Under the pieces are notes generated by a model. That model was not told where the DNA came from. It worked only from the letters and a program-made list of their open reading frames with translations, and searched no databases. A program made the position numbers and the translations under genes. Positions 23,668 through 35,787 of a DNA stretch of 62,000 nt are shown piece by piece (the first letter of the stretch is position 1; every line of letters starts with the position of its first letter). Source of the stretch: Zygnema cylindricum (lineage: Eukaryota; Streptophyta; Zygnematophyceae; Zygnematales; Zygnemataceae); NCBI GenBank assembly GCA_037447655.1, contig JBBHKE010002914.1, forward strand, positions 1 to 62,000, read 5' to 3'.

Positions 23668-25189
23668 AATTTTTGGTAAAATTTAATGTTTCACTTTATC
23701 TAATAATGGAAATTGTTTTCAAATGGTTGTTGGTTGTAGCTAATCTATGAAGATTCTTCAATTCTCCTTCAATTTTTTACGTCATTTTGGGTTTCCACAC
23801 TTGGAATTGCATCAACCACATCCTCGACCATCATTAGTGTGGTTTAGACTATTTTTGTTTCAAATTTATTTTTCTATTTTTTTGGATCCTTAAAAGGTGA
23901 AGAAGTCGAGAGTCTGTAAGTGTAAAATGTTAGTTAGAGTGGATTGCATTTCCATTGAGAGTTTAATGTAAGTGTCGTTTAACTTTGTCAACAAAATTAG
24001 TAGTTAGTAAGAAAAGCCACACTAATAATGGTGGGCGGTTTTATTTTTTTCCCTTCCAATCTATGGTGGAAGTCACACTTTTTTTGACAACTAAATTGAC
24101 TTCAATGACATTTTTAGTTTTTAAAAGAGGGTCAAATATGTTTCTAACACCAAAATATATTGAAGAAAGTTTCTTTATTCGAAAGAAATTTGAAAAAAGT
24201 AAATCATGCCTATTTTTGCTAATATAAACTGGTCAATGTTCTACATATGTGTTAATTTGACAGTAATTAATCACGGTTGTTTCTAGGCCATTAAATTTGT
24301 ATTTGTTCCAGATTCATTTTTAAAACATCATTTCCAAAACATATGTACGAATACCAAATTTAATGCTACTTTTTGCTACTTATGGAATTTATAACTATAT
24401 TTCTTTTTCCTTTGTAGTTTGGTGTGTGACTTGTAACCACTCGTGTTATCGTTTTAATGTAAATTTTATTCTAAAAGTTACACATCCTAAGGTATAACTT
24501 CTCGAGAACATTAAACAAAATCGCGAAGTTGCAAAAACGAACCAAATTATTAACATGAAGGTGAAGTCCTGTCGTAACTATTTTTGTACAAATCTCCTTT
24601 TATCATTAAGATGATTTCATTAAAGAAAAAAAAAGTCATCCTTGTAAATTTGATTCCGTGATATTGACACATCATGGGATTCTTTTAAGGTTGTTTTTGA
24701 GCTTTTGTTAACTTTGTAATGTTGACCAAAGACTTCTTAGTAAAACAAACATTTTCTAAACACACTTCTTTTCTTGTTACTGTTATTATTTTTGTATCTC
24801 TATGTACATACACACACACATGCACATAATACACACAAATAGATATGTATATACAAACAAATACATGTACAATTATCTGCAAATCATAAAAAAGAATAAG
24901 ACTATAATCTAATCTTAAAAAAACTAAGACTATATTGGGAAAGGTAAACCGTCTTAGTGTATGGAACAAAAACACAAGGCAAAGACGAAATTGAAAAATC
25001 AAAAGGCAAAGACGAAAACAGAAAACCAACTGTGGGCGGAAACAACTGAAAGGGAAACCAAGGCAAAGGAAACTAACAACAAAAAACATTGAAAGGAAAA
25101 ACAAGCACAAAAGCAACAACAAGATAACGAACCCGAAAAAAATGACTTGACCAAACCTCACTATAAATAAAGAAGCACTAGAAGCAGCC
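23668..25189. other. 3' flank and intergenic, no gene recognised
   Basis: A/T-rich sequence with no supported exon. A CA-rich microsatellite (about 24806-24840) is present. A long hydrophobic minus-strand frame continues from the Copia fragment but is low-complexity. Confidence 0.45.
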
Positions 25190-25720
25190 CCATTAGATCC
25201 ATTAAACTCGGCGACAATAATCATATTTGGGTCGACTTTTGTGAGGAATTGTATATATGTTGCTTTTGTAAGTACCTCATAAGAATCAGACCTATTAGGT
25301 TCCCAAACATCAGTATGAACCACCTCTAAGACCTTACTAGCTCTACTTCGACTCTACTTTGAGTCGTCCTCGAAAACGGTAGTTTGTGAATCCTTCATAC
25401 AGCATAACCATCACATACATGTTTTTTTGTCACCATCTCATCCAATTTGTCATAGTTTACATGCCCCAACCTCTTAGATCAGAGGTCATGATCAAATAAT
25501 TGATTGGGGTAGTCTCCTCCAAAGTGTCAAACTTATTCAAATCCTATATTAATATATTAACATGTATAGGATATTATATCCAATCCTATATAATCACATA
25601 TGTGGCAATGCCTCGAAGTCCATTATCCAACTGCTCCCAGAGGCTCCGCATGTAGTGTTCGTCATGCACATAATCTTCACGGTTTACTAACAAGCACTTC
25701 TTGTTTTTGTCCTTCACATT
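25190..25720 (-). mobile_element. Decayed Ty1/Copia retrotransposon fragment (GAG-pre-integrase and integrase start)
   Basis: On the minus strand, 25410-25500 reads KRLGHVNYDKLDEMVTKKHV, the plant Copia GAG-pre-integrase zinc region (KRLGH). 25270-25323 reads VHTDVWEPN, matching the start of the integrase core (HTDVWGP). Stops and frame changes lie between them, so it is a dead fragment. No LTRs or reverse transcriptase were seen nearby. Confidence 0.75.
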
Positions 25721-27911
25721 GCTAGATTTGCTCTATTTGGGGTTGGTTGTTGCTTGGAGTCGTTTCTATTACTAACTTTTGCACCACTGCTTTTGTTATG
25801 TATGAACAACGTTTGTAGGCCAGCATACTTTGTTCTTAACTTGTGGGTTTAAAGTGTGCAACAAGGGATTCCTCCTCGAAATACAAATATTTGATTCCTT
25901 TACCAAAACCAAGATAATTACATAGGACCAATTCTACTTGACTTGATCACCACTCTGCATATGTTGTATGATACATGTGAATTTTTTTAGTCATATGGAA
26001 CTTTTCAATGCATTGCAACAACCTGTCATGCTACCTCTTGTACGTCTATATTATGAACCCCATAATGCTATTAGGGCTTGTTGTTGCTGTCTAAGTAGAT
26101 TCCCCTAATTCATTTCAAAAGTCCATAGTTTGCTCAAACCCGAGAAGCAATATCCTTAAAAGCATTTTCCCTAAACGCAATATCCCTAAATGGACCGTAG
26201 TATGATGTTTTTTGCTCGGGTTGCAATCTTCACTCATTTGATGAAAATCTTAAGGGTGATCCTTATTTTTTCCTTAAAATCTTGCTATACGTTTTTGCCT
26301 TGACAGTTGACAATTTTTCTCATGGGTTAGTTTTTTTTGACCCATCCACAATGGTCTAGAGTTCCTTCTCCACCAAATGACCCATGATTACCAAAAAAAG
26401 GTGCTCTGTTCGAGTAAAATAAAACGACTTAAAACGTGGGTCCATAACTTGCTGTTTTACATCCTTTATGTTGTGGGTAACACAATGAGGTTTACCTTAA
26501 GTCGAAGCTGTCTTTTGCTATATGTGAATTTGAATTGCTACCACAACAAACTACTTGTCATTAGAAATTAAAACACGATAGTTTCCAGGCTTCTAAGACA
26601 ACTAATTAGCATGCAAAACCTTTCAAAATGACAAAGGAGCAAAAATATATGGCTTCTAAAACTGTTGTTCACAAAGGTGAAATTTTTACTAGCTGAAGTC
26701 GATGATTTTCTAAAAGTAAACCTCCATATTGGAATCCTTACGCTTTTCTACCATTCGTTTTTTGTGTGTTCGAAATAACAATTTTCGTGAGAATCTATAA
26801 GGATCCAAGAGTAAGACTTGATCTTTCAATTTTTTCGTCTCAACATGGGCTAAGCAATCGTGCCATCGAGCCACTAGATGACCACCGTCACTCACCGTCC
26901 TCAATGAGTATGGTAGCCAGCTACTAGCCTTGTATATTATCTACACTTGGATTAAAAATTTAAAATGATAAGTGCCTCGATGGACAGCCAACGGCTACTT
27001 TACAAATGGTAGAGGCCGTTTGATTTTGGAGGGAATGGATGCAAAATTGCAAATCCACCAAAAGATCTTTGCCTGAGGATGTAGTGTCACTCTGCCTTCG
27101 TCCTTCGTGATTGCCGCGCTTGTTTTTAGGTATTTTGAAAATTGTCGTTTGTACAATGATAGTAAAACGCTGGTACACAGATTGTACGCTTTCTAAATAT
27201 TTGACGGACGCTCGTACAAACATTATATTCAGATAATATGCTTTGAAAAATCTTCGACGATTTTCAATTTGTGACACAAGCCGACGTGGTATTAATAACA
27301 TAAGGTACCGATAAGTCTCTTAACTGCCACGACCTCATGGCAAATCGGCCTAAGAATTACTGCCAGTGAATGGATCTGGACAATTACTGGCAAGTGGCAA
27401 CTCCTGATTTATGAACGGTTGAAGTCCTAATGTGAGTTTTATGCGCACAGTTCCTTCCACTGCCCTGCTGGCCAATAGAATGAATGTAAGGTACAAAAGA
27501 TACTGTACGGCAGAAGGCCGAACACTTATTATTCACCGGCACCCACGCTATTATGTCATGCCTTGTCGGCAGAAATAATTGCTCCACCCGACACGCAAAT
27601 CTTACAGACAGACAATTTTGCCGCGTCACTGTGTTACTCAACCGACATCCACATTTATGTCGAGACACATTTGACGCGTCATAGTCGTCCCGCGACAGAT
27701 TCCCCGCGTCGTAGACTCGTAGGGGTCTGCGCAGTCCTTGCTATCATAATCGCAGCCGTCCGCCGAATTGAATCTGTTGTCGTAACCGTCCATCTACGTA
27801 CGCACACGTTCCGCCAATTTTGGATGCCGCTTTTGCCGGCCGTTCATATCCGCATATTAAGCCTTGAACCCAGAAATTATTGGAGTCAGCCCTCAACTCA
27901 CAAGTACAGTA
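25721..27911. other. Intergenic, one unrecognised minus-strand open block
   Basis: 26710-26904 on the minus strand reads as a basic, protein-like block (DPYRFSRKLLFRTHKKR) but has no recognised family, and only a weak donor follows it. Other frames overlap on both strands. 26950-27700 is CpG-rich and resembles transposon sequence. Confidence 0.35.
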
Positions 27912-28100
27912 CACCGCCAATCGCTATTAGCGTTGTGTACGCTAATTCCGTCCCGCTTTTTTTTTAATTTATTCTCCATTAGCGTAGTTCATTCTATTTT
28001 TTTCTGTACTCTATTTAGGGTTAATTTTTTAGTACCGTACAAAACGGAAGTACGCCATCATTTAATTAGTGTGGTGTACGGACAATGTCAGACCGTACAA
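27912..28100. mobile_element. TA-target MITE, left end only
   Basis: CACCGCCAATCGCTATTAGC follows TA at 27910-27911, the same end as the element whose right terminus is at 37052 (GCGATTGGCGGTG). No matching right end was found, so the length is a guess. Confidence 0.45.
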
Positions 28101-28666
28101 AATCGTACATTTTTTTTAAAAAAAGGTACAATTCATTATGCTTAATAGCCGTGGACGCATGAGAATGTGCGGTCTTAAAAGGGGTTCAATCCGGGTCGTA
28201 AAAAGTTACGTTCGCATATATTTGACCAACAACCGCATGGTCGACAGTGTGAACGTCAAAATATTCGCTTGAGGAAAGTCATCGATTTTAGTAAATGAAC
28301 GTAACTGAATGCAATGTTGCGCCGGCGTATTACTGTAACTTTGATATATAGGTTATCAGCTCCAAGTAGGTTCCTTGTAAGCATTTATAGTTATTATTAA
28401 TGTTATTTTATGTTTATGGTTAAATTAGCGTAAAGGTTTATCGTATTAAGGTGAAAATGGTTCCATTTAGTATAGATGTTTATTGTAATATGGTGTCCGT
28501 CACAAATTAAAGTAAACGTTTATGTTAATACGGGGTCGATGTGCCAAAAAACCCGTAATTAAAGTTATTATTTGAATTTAATAGAATAAAATAACAATAT
28601 TTGGTGTTGGTGATATTCGGGGACAGGAAACGCCAAATGCGGACAGTCCATAAAAGAATGGATCCG

Positions 28667-28716
28667 TTCTTGGCCAATCACAACCAACCGTTTCTTGGCC
28701 AATCACAACCAACCGT
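28667..28716. promoter_or_regulatory. Duplicated CCAAT-box unit (2 x 25 bp)
   Basis: Two tandem 25-bp units each contain TTGGCCAATCACAACCAACC. The GGCCAATCA core is a strong CCAAT-box match on the plus strand. A GC-richer open stretch follows (28723-29013), which could be a 5'UTR, but no gene is identified. Confidence 0.45.
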
Positions 28717-28980
28717 TTCTTTGTGGGATCTGACGCTTACAACGTCGTTTTGACAATTTTTGGGGTTTGTCCACGAGGACGCAAGCGAAAGCTCCGCCGC
28801 CTGTTCCACATTTCATCCCGCTTTCTTCCCTATCGACCTGCCATTTTATCATCCAGTCACCCTATCTCCTCTGTTTCTCCCTTAATCTATGGTGAAAAGC
28901 GCTCTCTCTTCCTTTTTGCGTGTCGCTCTTCCTCGCCATATTCAACGCCTCCTCGTCTCCCGATAGGTTTGTTCCACCTC

Positions 28981-29345
28981 CCCCCCCCCCCCCCTCCCTC
29001 CCAATCAATCTGAATCTCTCTATATGTGAATCTCTCTCTCTCCCTAATTTTTTTTCCCATTTCCCTTCTCCCCCTCCTCTTTTATCTCTCTACCCTTACC
29101 TCTCTCTCCCTCAATCTGTCTCTCCCCCTCTCTCCCTTTCAATCTGCCTCCCCCCTTCTCTCCCTATCAATCTGCCTCTCCCCCTTTCTCTCTCTCAATC
29201 TACCTCTCCCCCTCTCTCCCTATCAATCTGCCTCTCTCTATCCGTGAATCCCTCTCTCTCCCTATTTTTTTATCCCATTTCCCTTCCCCCCCTCTTCTTC
29301 TATGTCTCTACCCTTACCTCCCTCTCTCTCAATCTGCCTCTCGTC
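28981..29345 (+). repeat. CT-rich satellite, higher-order CTCTCCCTNTCAATCTGCCT
   Basis: After a poly-C run, an array of CT-rich units recurs with AATCTGCCTCTC-like punctuation about every 30 bp. The apparent Leu/Ser/Pro proteins are translations of the array. Confidence 0.9.
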
Positions 29346-30284
29346 CTTGTACCTTTTTTGTTATAGTGGTTTATTTGTTTGTTTGCTTCCATTTTTATTA
29401 TTTTCATTGTGGACGCTAATTTGTTTTTGGTTCTTTTTTTTTTCTTATTTGCAAATGTGACGTACATATTATTCCTTCTACATATGGAAATAATTTGCAT
29501 TACCATTAAAGTATAAAAAAATAAGTTTTGAACGAGAGGGGGAAAGTGAGGTAGGAGAAGAAAGAGGGAGGCAAGGAATGGATGGGAGTAGAGGTGAGAG
29601 AGGAGAGGGGAAATAAAAATGGAGAGATTATAAAAGATGGAGGGTAAGAGTAGCATAGATGTTTGTTGAGTTTGGTTTTTTCCTCACAATTGACAAATTC
29701 ATCTATAATATGAAGAAATCTTGATAAGAATAATATTTTATGTTTTTAGTAAGATTGTTCATTCGGTATTTTTCCAAGATAGGTTTTGGTTAGTTCCGTT
29801 TTCAATTACATCTTTGTTCATTTCCATAGCTATGGTTTATATGTACATTTGTAAATATTTGGACAATTATTACGTGCACCGTGAAAGGAATGTAAAAGAA
29901 AGGAATTGGTCGTTCTGTTTTTCTTTTATGTTATCCATATTTTTGTCTTTGTTTTTTATGTGTTTCTTTTTTTTTTGTATTCCATATGGTTTTGCTTTGT
30001 CTATAAATTGTGTTTGTCACTGTTAAAAAGTTATGATCGGAGGTTATTTTAATATCGACATTTATAAAAAAATGGCATTTTATTGCCGAAATCAAAAAAG
30101 AAAAGACAAAAAATAAAAATGAGTTATAATTATTGATATTGATTTCGGCAAGTCAATTTATTACAATTTATGTCTATGTAAATATTTGGCGTTTTGCGCA
30201 TCACACACAAGTAATTTAGTGGATTTTCCTGTTAATACGCCTATGTATACCTTGTATTTTTAGTAGGGACAAAATTGTATCATT
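29346..30284. other. A/T-rich intergenic, no gene recognised
   Basis: No supported exon. It lies beyond the 3' end of the minus-strand transposase and may contain that element's terminal region, but no inverted repeat was found. Confidence 0.4.
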
Positions 30285-30592
30285 CAGCGACAATATATTT
30301 CCGTCACTGAATGGTAAAACTTAGTTTAACATCAAATTTTCCATTCAGCGACGAGACGTTATCGTCGCTGGATTATCATATTGAATTTTTTCACTTCAGC
30401 GATGAGAATGTCTCGTCGCTCGATTATCATACCGAATTTATGCACTTCAGCGATGAGACTATCTCGTCGCTGGATTATCATACCGAATTTCTACCCATCA
30501 GCGATGAGACTGTCTCGTCGCTGGATTATCATATTGCATTTTTGCACTTCAGCGATGAGACTGTCTCGTCGCTAAAACTGTCTTGAGGCCAG
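30285..30592. repeat. Five-copy 51-bp tandem repeat, each unit with a hairpin
   Basis: Units start at 30346, 30397, 30448, 30499 and 30550, exactly 51 bp apart, with a looser unit at 30285. Each contains AGCGATGAGAC, a short gap, then GTCTCGTCGCT, an inverted pair with 11-bp arms. They lie about 325 bp downstream of the transposase stop and resemble subterminal transposase-binding arrays. Confidence 0.92.
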
Positions 30593-32799
30593 AATTGACC
30601 TAGCATTGTACTGCATTTGTCGTCAACCGTGGAATACAACATGTAACCGACGAATCCCCAAACACACTGAAAACATCCATAACATCCAGTGTCATTGAAG
30701 TACATTTTCCATGCATCATTTTCAGTAAGAAACTTAAAAATGAAAAGCAAATAAAGATTCGATTATATTGATTTTATCATGGATACAATTAACTCGACAA
30801 AATTTGAGTAACGCTAAGTACAATTACCACACTAACCATCCAAAAGTAGTAATCAATACAAAAAAATAACACTAATTCAATAATATTATGCTAAACATGA
30901 TTCTTCACTTCACAAACTAGACCACTTCATTTTGAAAGGACTCAAAATCTTCGTTCTCCCACACAGCGTCAGCGTCTTCAAGGACTTCATCCTCCCTTGT
31001 GTCGGCATCTAGAATGCCCCAAACAAAATCTCGTGCCACTGTAGAAGGAATTAGCACCTCATCGCCTTCGAAATGGCATCGCCATTTCATGATGATGATT
31101 TGTAAATATTGGGTGAGCATTTTCTCGTCCCATTTCCCGTCCTTCGATAACAATCCGCATTGGATCATCGCTTTACGTGCGAAACCCATCCCACAGTTGT
31201 CCTTCATTGCGTTGACTTCGCGAATTGAATCGCGAGCCAACTTGAGGAAGAAAGCCTTCCCGGGCCCGAGTAGCTTCCCAGACCAACCCTTGCCACTCGG
31301 ATAGGACCACGCATGCTTCTCGATCCCGTTCATCTTCCAATCCTCCCATTTTCGAGATCAACCCTCTTTAATTTTGGAAATGACGAAGGAGTCAGCGGGT
31401 TGCACAAGGTGAGTTGCGCACGGAGGGAAGAAATGGAGAATTGTCCTTTTGGCGAGTAATACTCGGCTTAACTCCTCGGAATTATTGTGCCCTCCACAAT
31501 TGTCGAGGAATATTATTTTCTCACGTCCTTCACGGTCTCCTTGATAAGATCTCGGCTCTTCTATCCATTGCGGGAATACGGTTTTATCATTCCATCCTTT
31601 GGGGCCGGATCGGTAGCAAACTCCTACAATAGAAAAAAAACAAGGGTAGGGAAAGGGGTGAGTTATATGAGGGGGAGAGAAAGTGGGAGAGGGAGAGGAG
31701 GCCGAGAGGGGGGGGGGGAGGGATAGATAAGGAGTTAGAGGGAAAGGGGTGAAGAAACATTAAAAACCAATATGAAACGGTAAAACATATATTCGTAGCG
31801 AGGAATACGTAAAAAAATAGAGGAAACAAAGGAAGATGAATAAAAAAGTCAACGATTAAAATTTAATGAAACTTACCCGGTACATCGTCGGAGAGGCCCT
31901 TTATCGGGTAACTTCGTGCGCGGTTTGTGAATATAATCATCGGAGCCTCGATTCGGGCATTGGCTCCTCCCGTGAGTCGTACCATCAATGTCATGGACTC
32001 TCCACCACCCGCAACGTCGGCGTACTTTACAACCTCGTCGCCGCGAAAGCCTAAAGTTTTCTTGTTGTCCATATTTACAATTAAATGGGTCTCGTCCATA
32101 TTCTCCACCAAATCCTCGTTAAAACGACCTATTATCCACCAAAACTGAAAAAAGAAACAAAAGGAAACAAAACATCAGTAAGTATAATGAAAGGGGAAAC
32201 AAAAAAACAATTTTATATGACAAGAATCAACAAATTATAGGAAAATACGAAGCTTACCCGAGAGAAATCCCCTCTTTAATACGCCCATGTGATACGCCAC
32301 GGATCTCTCGATGTATTCCTCCTTCTCCGGACTTAATTGTAGTTTGCCCTTTTGGGCCCGGGCGACAATGTTATGCTTTTCGAAAAAGCGTTGAATCCAA
32401 CGCCGAGTGATTATTGGCTTGATCTCTTCACCTGTGTCGTCGATAAAATCCGTCGATCCCTCCTTCTTCATTTCGGCAATGATATGATTTGCAATTTTTC
32501 CGACAATGACAGTGGACATTTTCATCCCTGCCTTTTGGAATCGGTAGAACTCGTCCACTAAGTCCGTGTGAACTTTCACCACCCATGGTAACTCTTTCCT
32601 ACCCCTTCCCGGTAACGCCTTCATTACCGCAACGCTTCTCCTTCCAAAACCCGTAGAAGATAAGGTGAGAGTAGTTTCCCTTATCCTTTTTAGTACTGCC
32701 ATCCTTTCTACCCACCACCCCCTTGCCTTCTGATACTCTGCAATTGGAGTAAGGAAACAAAAAATAATTAGTGACTGAATATATTCAAGATTGAGAACC

Positions 32800-33050
32800 G
32801 AATTAGCGACGACAGATTGTCATCGCCTATTTCAGCGACGATAGCTGTTCGCCGCTGAAATAGGCAACGACCATATGTCGTCGCTAATTCAGCAACAAAC
32901 GACTGTTGCCACAATGGAATCATGGTTCAGCGATGATTGGAATTCGTCGCTGCTTTATGGATGATCCTCTGTCGTCGGTATATTTAACATAAACAACAAG
33001 TTAATAATAACAACATATTGAGTGGGTGGGTTAGCGACGACAAGATAAGA
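32800..33050. repeat. GCGACGAC inverted motif cluster, left of the intronic ORF
   Basis: Several AGCGACGACA..TGTCGTCGCT-like inverted pairs and variants (around 32811, 32842, 32877, 32931) lie in the transposase intron. The motif recurs at 34975-35285 on the other side of the intronic ORF. Such motifs are common near plant CACTA-type ends and may bind transposase. Confidence 0.7.
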
Positions 33051-33139
33051 AGAGAAGGAAACCCTAAAAAAATTGCAAATCACAAACATACCGATTACCG
33101 CAGTTTTTTTTGAGACAAGTCCCGAGTGAGCCTCGCCAC

Positions 33140-34811
33140 TTATTCTTGTTGGGCGGCCAATTTTTCAGTGAGTGCCTCAATTATTCTTTGCCAATCCTCT
33201 TCTCTCGGTGGTGGAGGTGGGGTATTCGGACGGGGAACCCTTGGGATTTCGCATAAACGAGGTCGCCTCACTTGAAGATTTCGGAACTTATGAAGAACGG
33301 AAGTACGAGCCTCTCGCAAAGCCATTACCTTCGGAGTTTTCCGACAATGTTTTAAGACGGTGTATAGTCGGGGGTCCCACGGATGGTGAAGCCGTAATAA
33401 CTTGGGAACATTCACACGAAATCCGCGGTCGTCGTGAACTATCCACGTATGCCGTGGATCTGCCGGATCGAATTGCCGTATGTGGGCAAATGTCGAGCCA
33501 CGGTCGTCGCCGTCAATGAAGAGCCACGTCGGATGTGCGGGAACATCCAGAGGGACGTCGAGAATTTCCGGACGGGGATTTCCCCTCGGGTTTAGGGGGC
33601 GAGGTTCACCGTACCTCCAATGTTCCGGCCATTCGGCAACCGGAATGTAATGCTCGGCCCGAGGAACAAAACTGTCCATTTCTTCCTCTCCCGTGGGAGG
33701 AGGAAAATACCAATCTGGATCCTCAACTCGGTAAGGAGCTTGAGGACCCGGATTATCCAATACAATGCCTCTCTCTCTCTATTTGGTGACGGAGGCGCCT
33801 CGAACACGTCGTCATCATCCGCGTATTCATCCTCTCGTTGTCGTCCCTCGCTATCCGGACTTTGCTCGTTCTCGGTGGCGGGCTCATCCACATCCTTCCA
33901 TACCCGAATATCCGTGGAATGTTCTACCTCGGGGGTATGCTTCTCATAAGCCGGTTCCTCCCCATCCTCGATGCTCTCGTCGCTACAAGAAGTTGAGGGG
34001 ACGTAATCCTCGTCACTCCAATGACTAACTTTTTTTTTCCTAACTTTATTTCTTTCCTCCTCTCGAATTCTTTCCACACCTCACTCCCTTCCCCCTCCTC
34101 ACTCTCATGAAAAACCCGATTTTTCCTTCTTATCCTCCGCCTCTCTACTCCTCTCCCCACCTCACTTCCCCCCCCCTCCTTAACCGTCCCCTCTTTTCCC
34201 CTTCCTTCCTCACCTAATGCCGCCTCCCCCTAGCCTCCCCACTCAATATGTTTTCTTTCCCCCCCCCACCTCACTTTCTCCCTCATCCTCACTCTCACGA
34301 AAAACCCTGTTTTTCCTTTTTATCCTCCTCCTCCTCTCTACTCCTTCCCCCGCCTCACTTTCCTCCCCCTCCTCAACCGTCGCCTCTGTTCCTTTTCCTT
34401 CCTCACCTAAAACCGCCTCCCCCCCCCCCCTCCCCACTCAATATGTTCTCTTCCCCCCCCCACCTCACCTTCTCCCTCATCCTCACTCTCACGAAAAACC
34501 ATGTTTTTCCTTTTTATCCTCCTCCTCCTCCTCTCTATTCCTTCCCCCCCGTCAGTTTCTCCCCCCTCCTCAACCGTCGCCTCTTTTCCCTTTCCTTCCT
34601 CACCATCTACCTCATCCACCCTACTCACCTCAATAGATGCCTCTTTTTCCTTCCTTTCTCTCTCTCCTCCTTCCCATCCAATGGCTAACGGGGTTGCTGC
34701 CTCCCGTTGCCTCGCTAACTCTTCCGCGGTTGCCGTGACAAGGGGAGGATAGCGACGGCGATGAGCCTTCACAGTACGTCGTCGCCTCATTTGCTTATTG
34801 CCGGCTTCCAT
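33140..34811 (-). pseudogene. Unrecognised ORF inside the transposase intron (basic head, acidic repeats, conserved-looking C-terminal domain)
   Basis: I do not recognise this protein. The minus-strand start is an ATG at 34811 (MEAGNKQMRRRRT), a basic head, followed by about three tandem 200-bp units encoding ERRRRIKRKN..VFRESEDEG-type basic/acidic repeats. Next comes a Ser/Asp/Glu-rich segment (SHWSDEDYVPSTSCSDE) and, after a frame change near 33760, a 200-residue well-behaved domain rich in Pro, Arg and Trp ending EALTEKLAAQQE at 33140. At least two frame changes prevent a single reading frame. It is flanked on both sides by GCGACGAC repeats. It could be an accessory protein of the same transposon or of a second element inserted into the intron. 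No function is proposed. Confidence 0.5.
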
Positions 34812-34974
34812 AGCGTAGCTTAAAAAACGCGTGTAAAAAAAAATTGAAGAAGATGCGGCTACGAAGAGTTGAGGCGCAACCAAACAATTAAAACATAAAA
34901 CCCTACTTTCGAAACATACTAAATTGCGATTTCGTGCGAATGGTACTTACATTGTATGGTCATGCACTGAAGTA

Positions 34975-35285
34975 CTTCGCCGCCTGACCGATGCATTCGG
35001 CAATTCCAACGTTGCAGCGACGAAACGAAACGATGATTTTCACGTTTCATTTAACACACGGTTCCAATATTGGACGTCGTCGCTTGTTCAACATTTTTAA
35101 GGCGTTTCGTTATACTGACTGCTACACGATTAACTGACCGAAGTCCTGTTTGGAAACTTCCAACGTTAAGGCGACGACGCATTGTCGTCGCCTTTTCGAT
35201 CTCTCCAACATTTCCCGAAACTCCGATGTTGTACCCTAAAATTCACCAAATTTAGGCGACGACACCATGTCGTCGCAGGTCCATA
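34975..35285. repeat. GCGACGAC inverted motif cluster, right of the intronic ORF
   Basis: The clearest unit is GGCGACGACGCATTGTCGTC at 35173, followed by GCC, and a second GGCGACGAC..GTCGTCGC pair at 35253-35277. Single GTCGTCGC or GCGACGA motifs lie between 35010 and 35100. Confidence 0.75.
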
Positions 35286-35787
35286 GGTTGGACTCAAAAC
35301 ACAACTAGTCGTCATAACGACACGAGGTCGAAGATGGAAAAAACAAGGCATACACAAACATTCAATATGAGAGAGAGACAATCAAATATAAAATATTTAA
35401 TAAGAAAAATTCAATTACAAACAATGGGAAACAACCCTACACAAATTAGGAACCGGGGTTTGATATATGAAGGTAAGGACAATGGTAAAAACTCTTACTT
35501 GTACGGTACACCCCCGTAAAATGTTGCGGGAACTTCTTGACAGTCCTCTGGATGAGCAGTTCCTTGCCATTCTCGTGACAGTCGGCGATCATCCAATTGA
35601 TTACTCGAAGTCGAGTAATCTTCGTTGAAACTAATTGAACTTTTCGGATCAACACCGAGACTTTCCCGTACTTGTCACAGGGTGAGTCCGAATTTCCGGT
35701 AATATCGCCTTCCACGAAGGGGTCCACGTCTTGTGATTCCAGTTCTTCACTCGGTGGGTTGGGTCCTTGGGTTTCGTAACCATCCAT

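Larger units (their letters stand above)
30917..35787 (-). pseudogene. Decayed pogo/Tigger-type (Tc1/mariner superfamily) transposase, four exons
   Basis: Blocks on the minus strand are 35499-35787, 32258-32737, 31877-32144 and 30917-31623. Exon 1 starts at an ATG and ends phase 1 at GTAAGA. Exon 2 carries a helix-turn-helix/CENP-B-type region (RRWIQRFFEKHN). Exon 3 has the first catalytic Asp context ENMDETHL. Exon 4 has the second Asp, IIFLDNCGGHN, and the third in THLVQPADSF, the DDD pattern of pogo-like DDE_1 enzymes. Two breaks are visible: the exon 2-3 junction is out of phase by one base, and an in-frame TGA lies at 31358-31360 just after the third Asp block. It would cut and paste the element, typically at TA sites. 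Intron 1 (about 2.76 kb) contains another reading frame. Termini were not identified. Confidence 0.8.

Noticed and set aside
24685-25323. A 212-residue membrane protein on the minus strand
   Set aside because: Only the first part is meaningful, as the Copia integrase start; the rest is low-complexity hydrophobic sequence from A/C-rich DNA.
30346-30586. CRISPR-like array of regularly spaced repeats
   Set aside because: The units are contiguous 51-bp tandem repeats without unique spacers, in plant nuclear DNA beside a transposase.
30311-30586. Plus-strand protein with 17-residue repeats
   Set aside because: The repeat period happens to be divisible by three; no splice sites or promoter were seen and the array is better explained as hairpin motifs.
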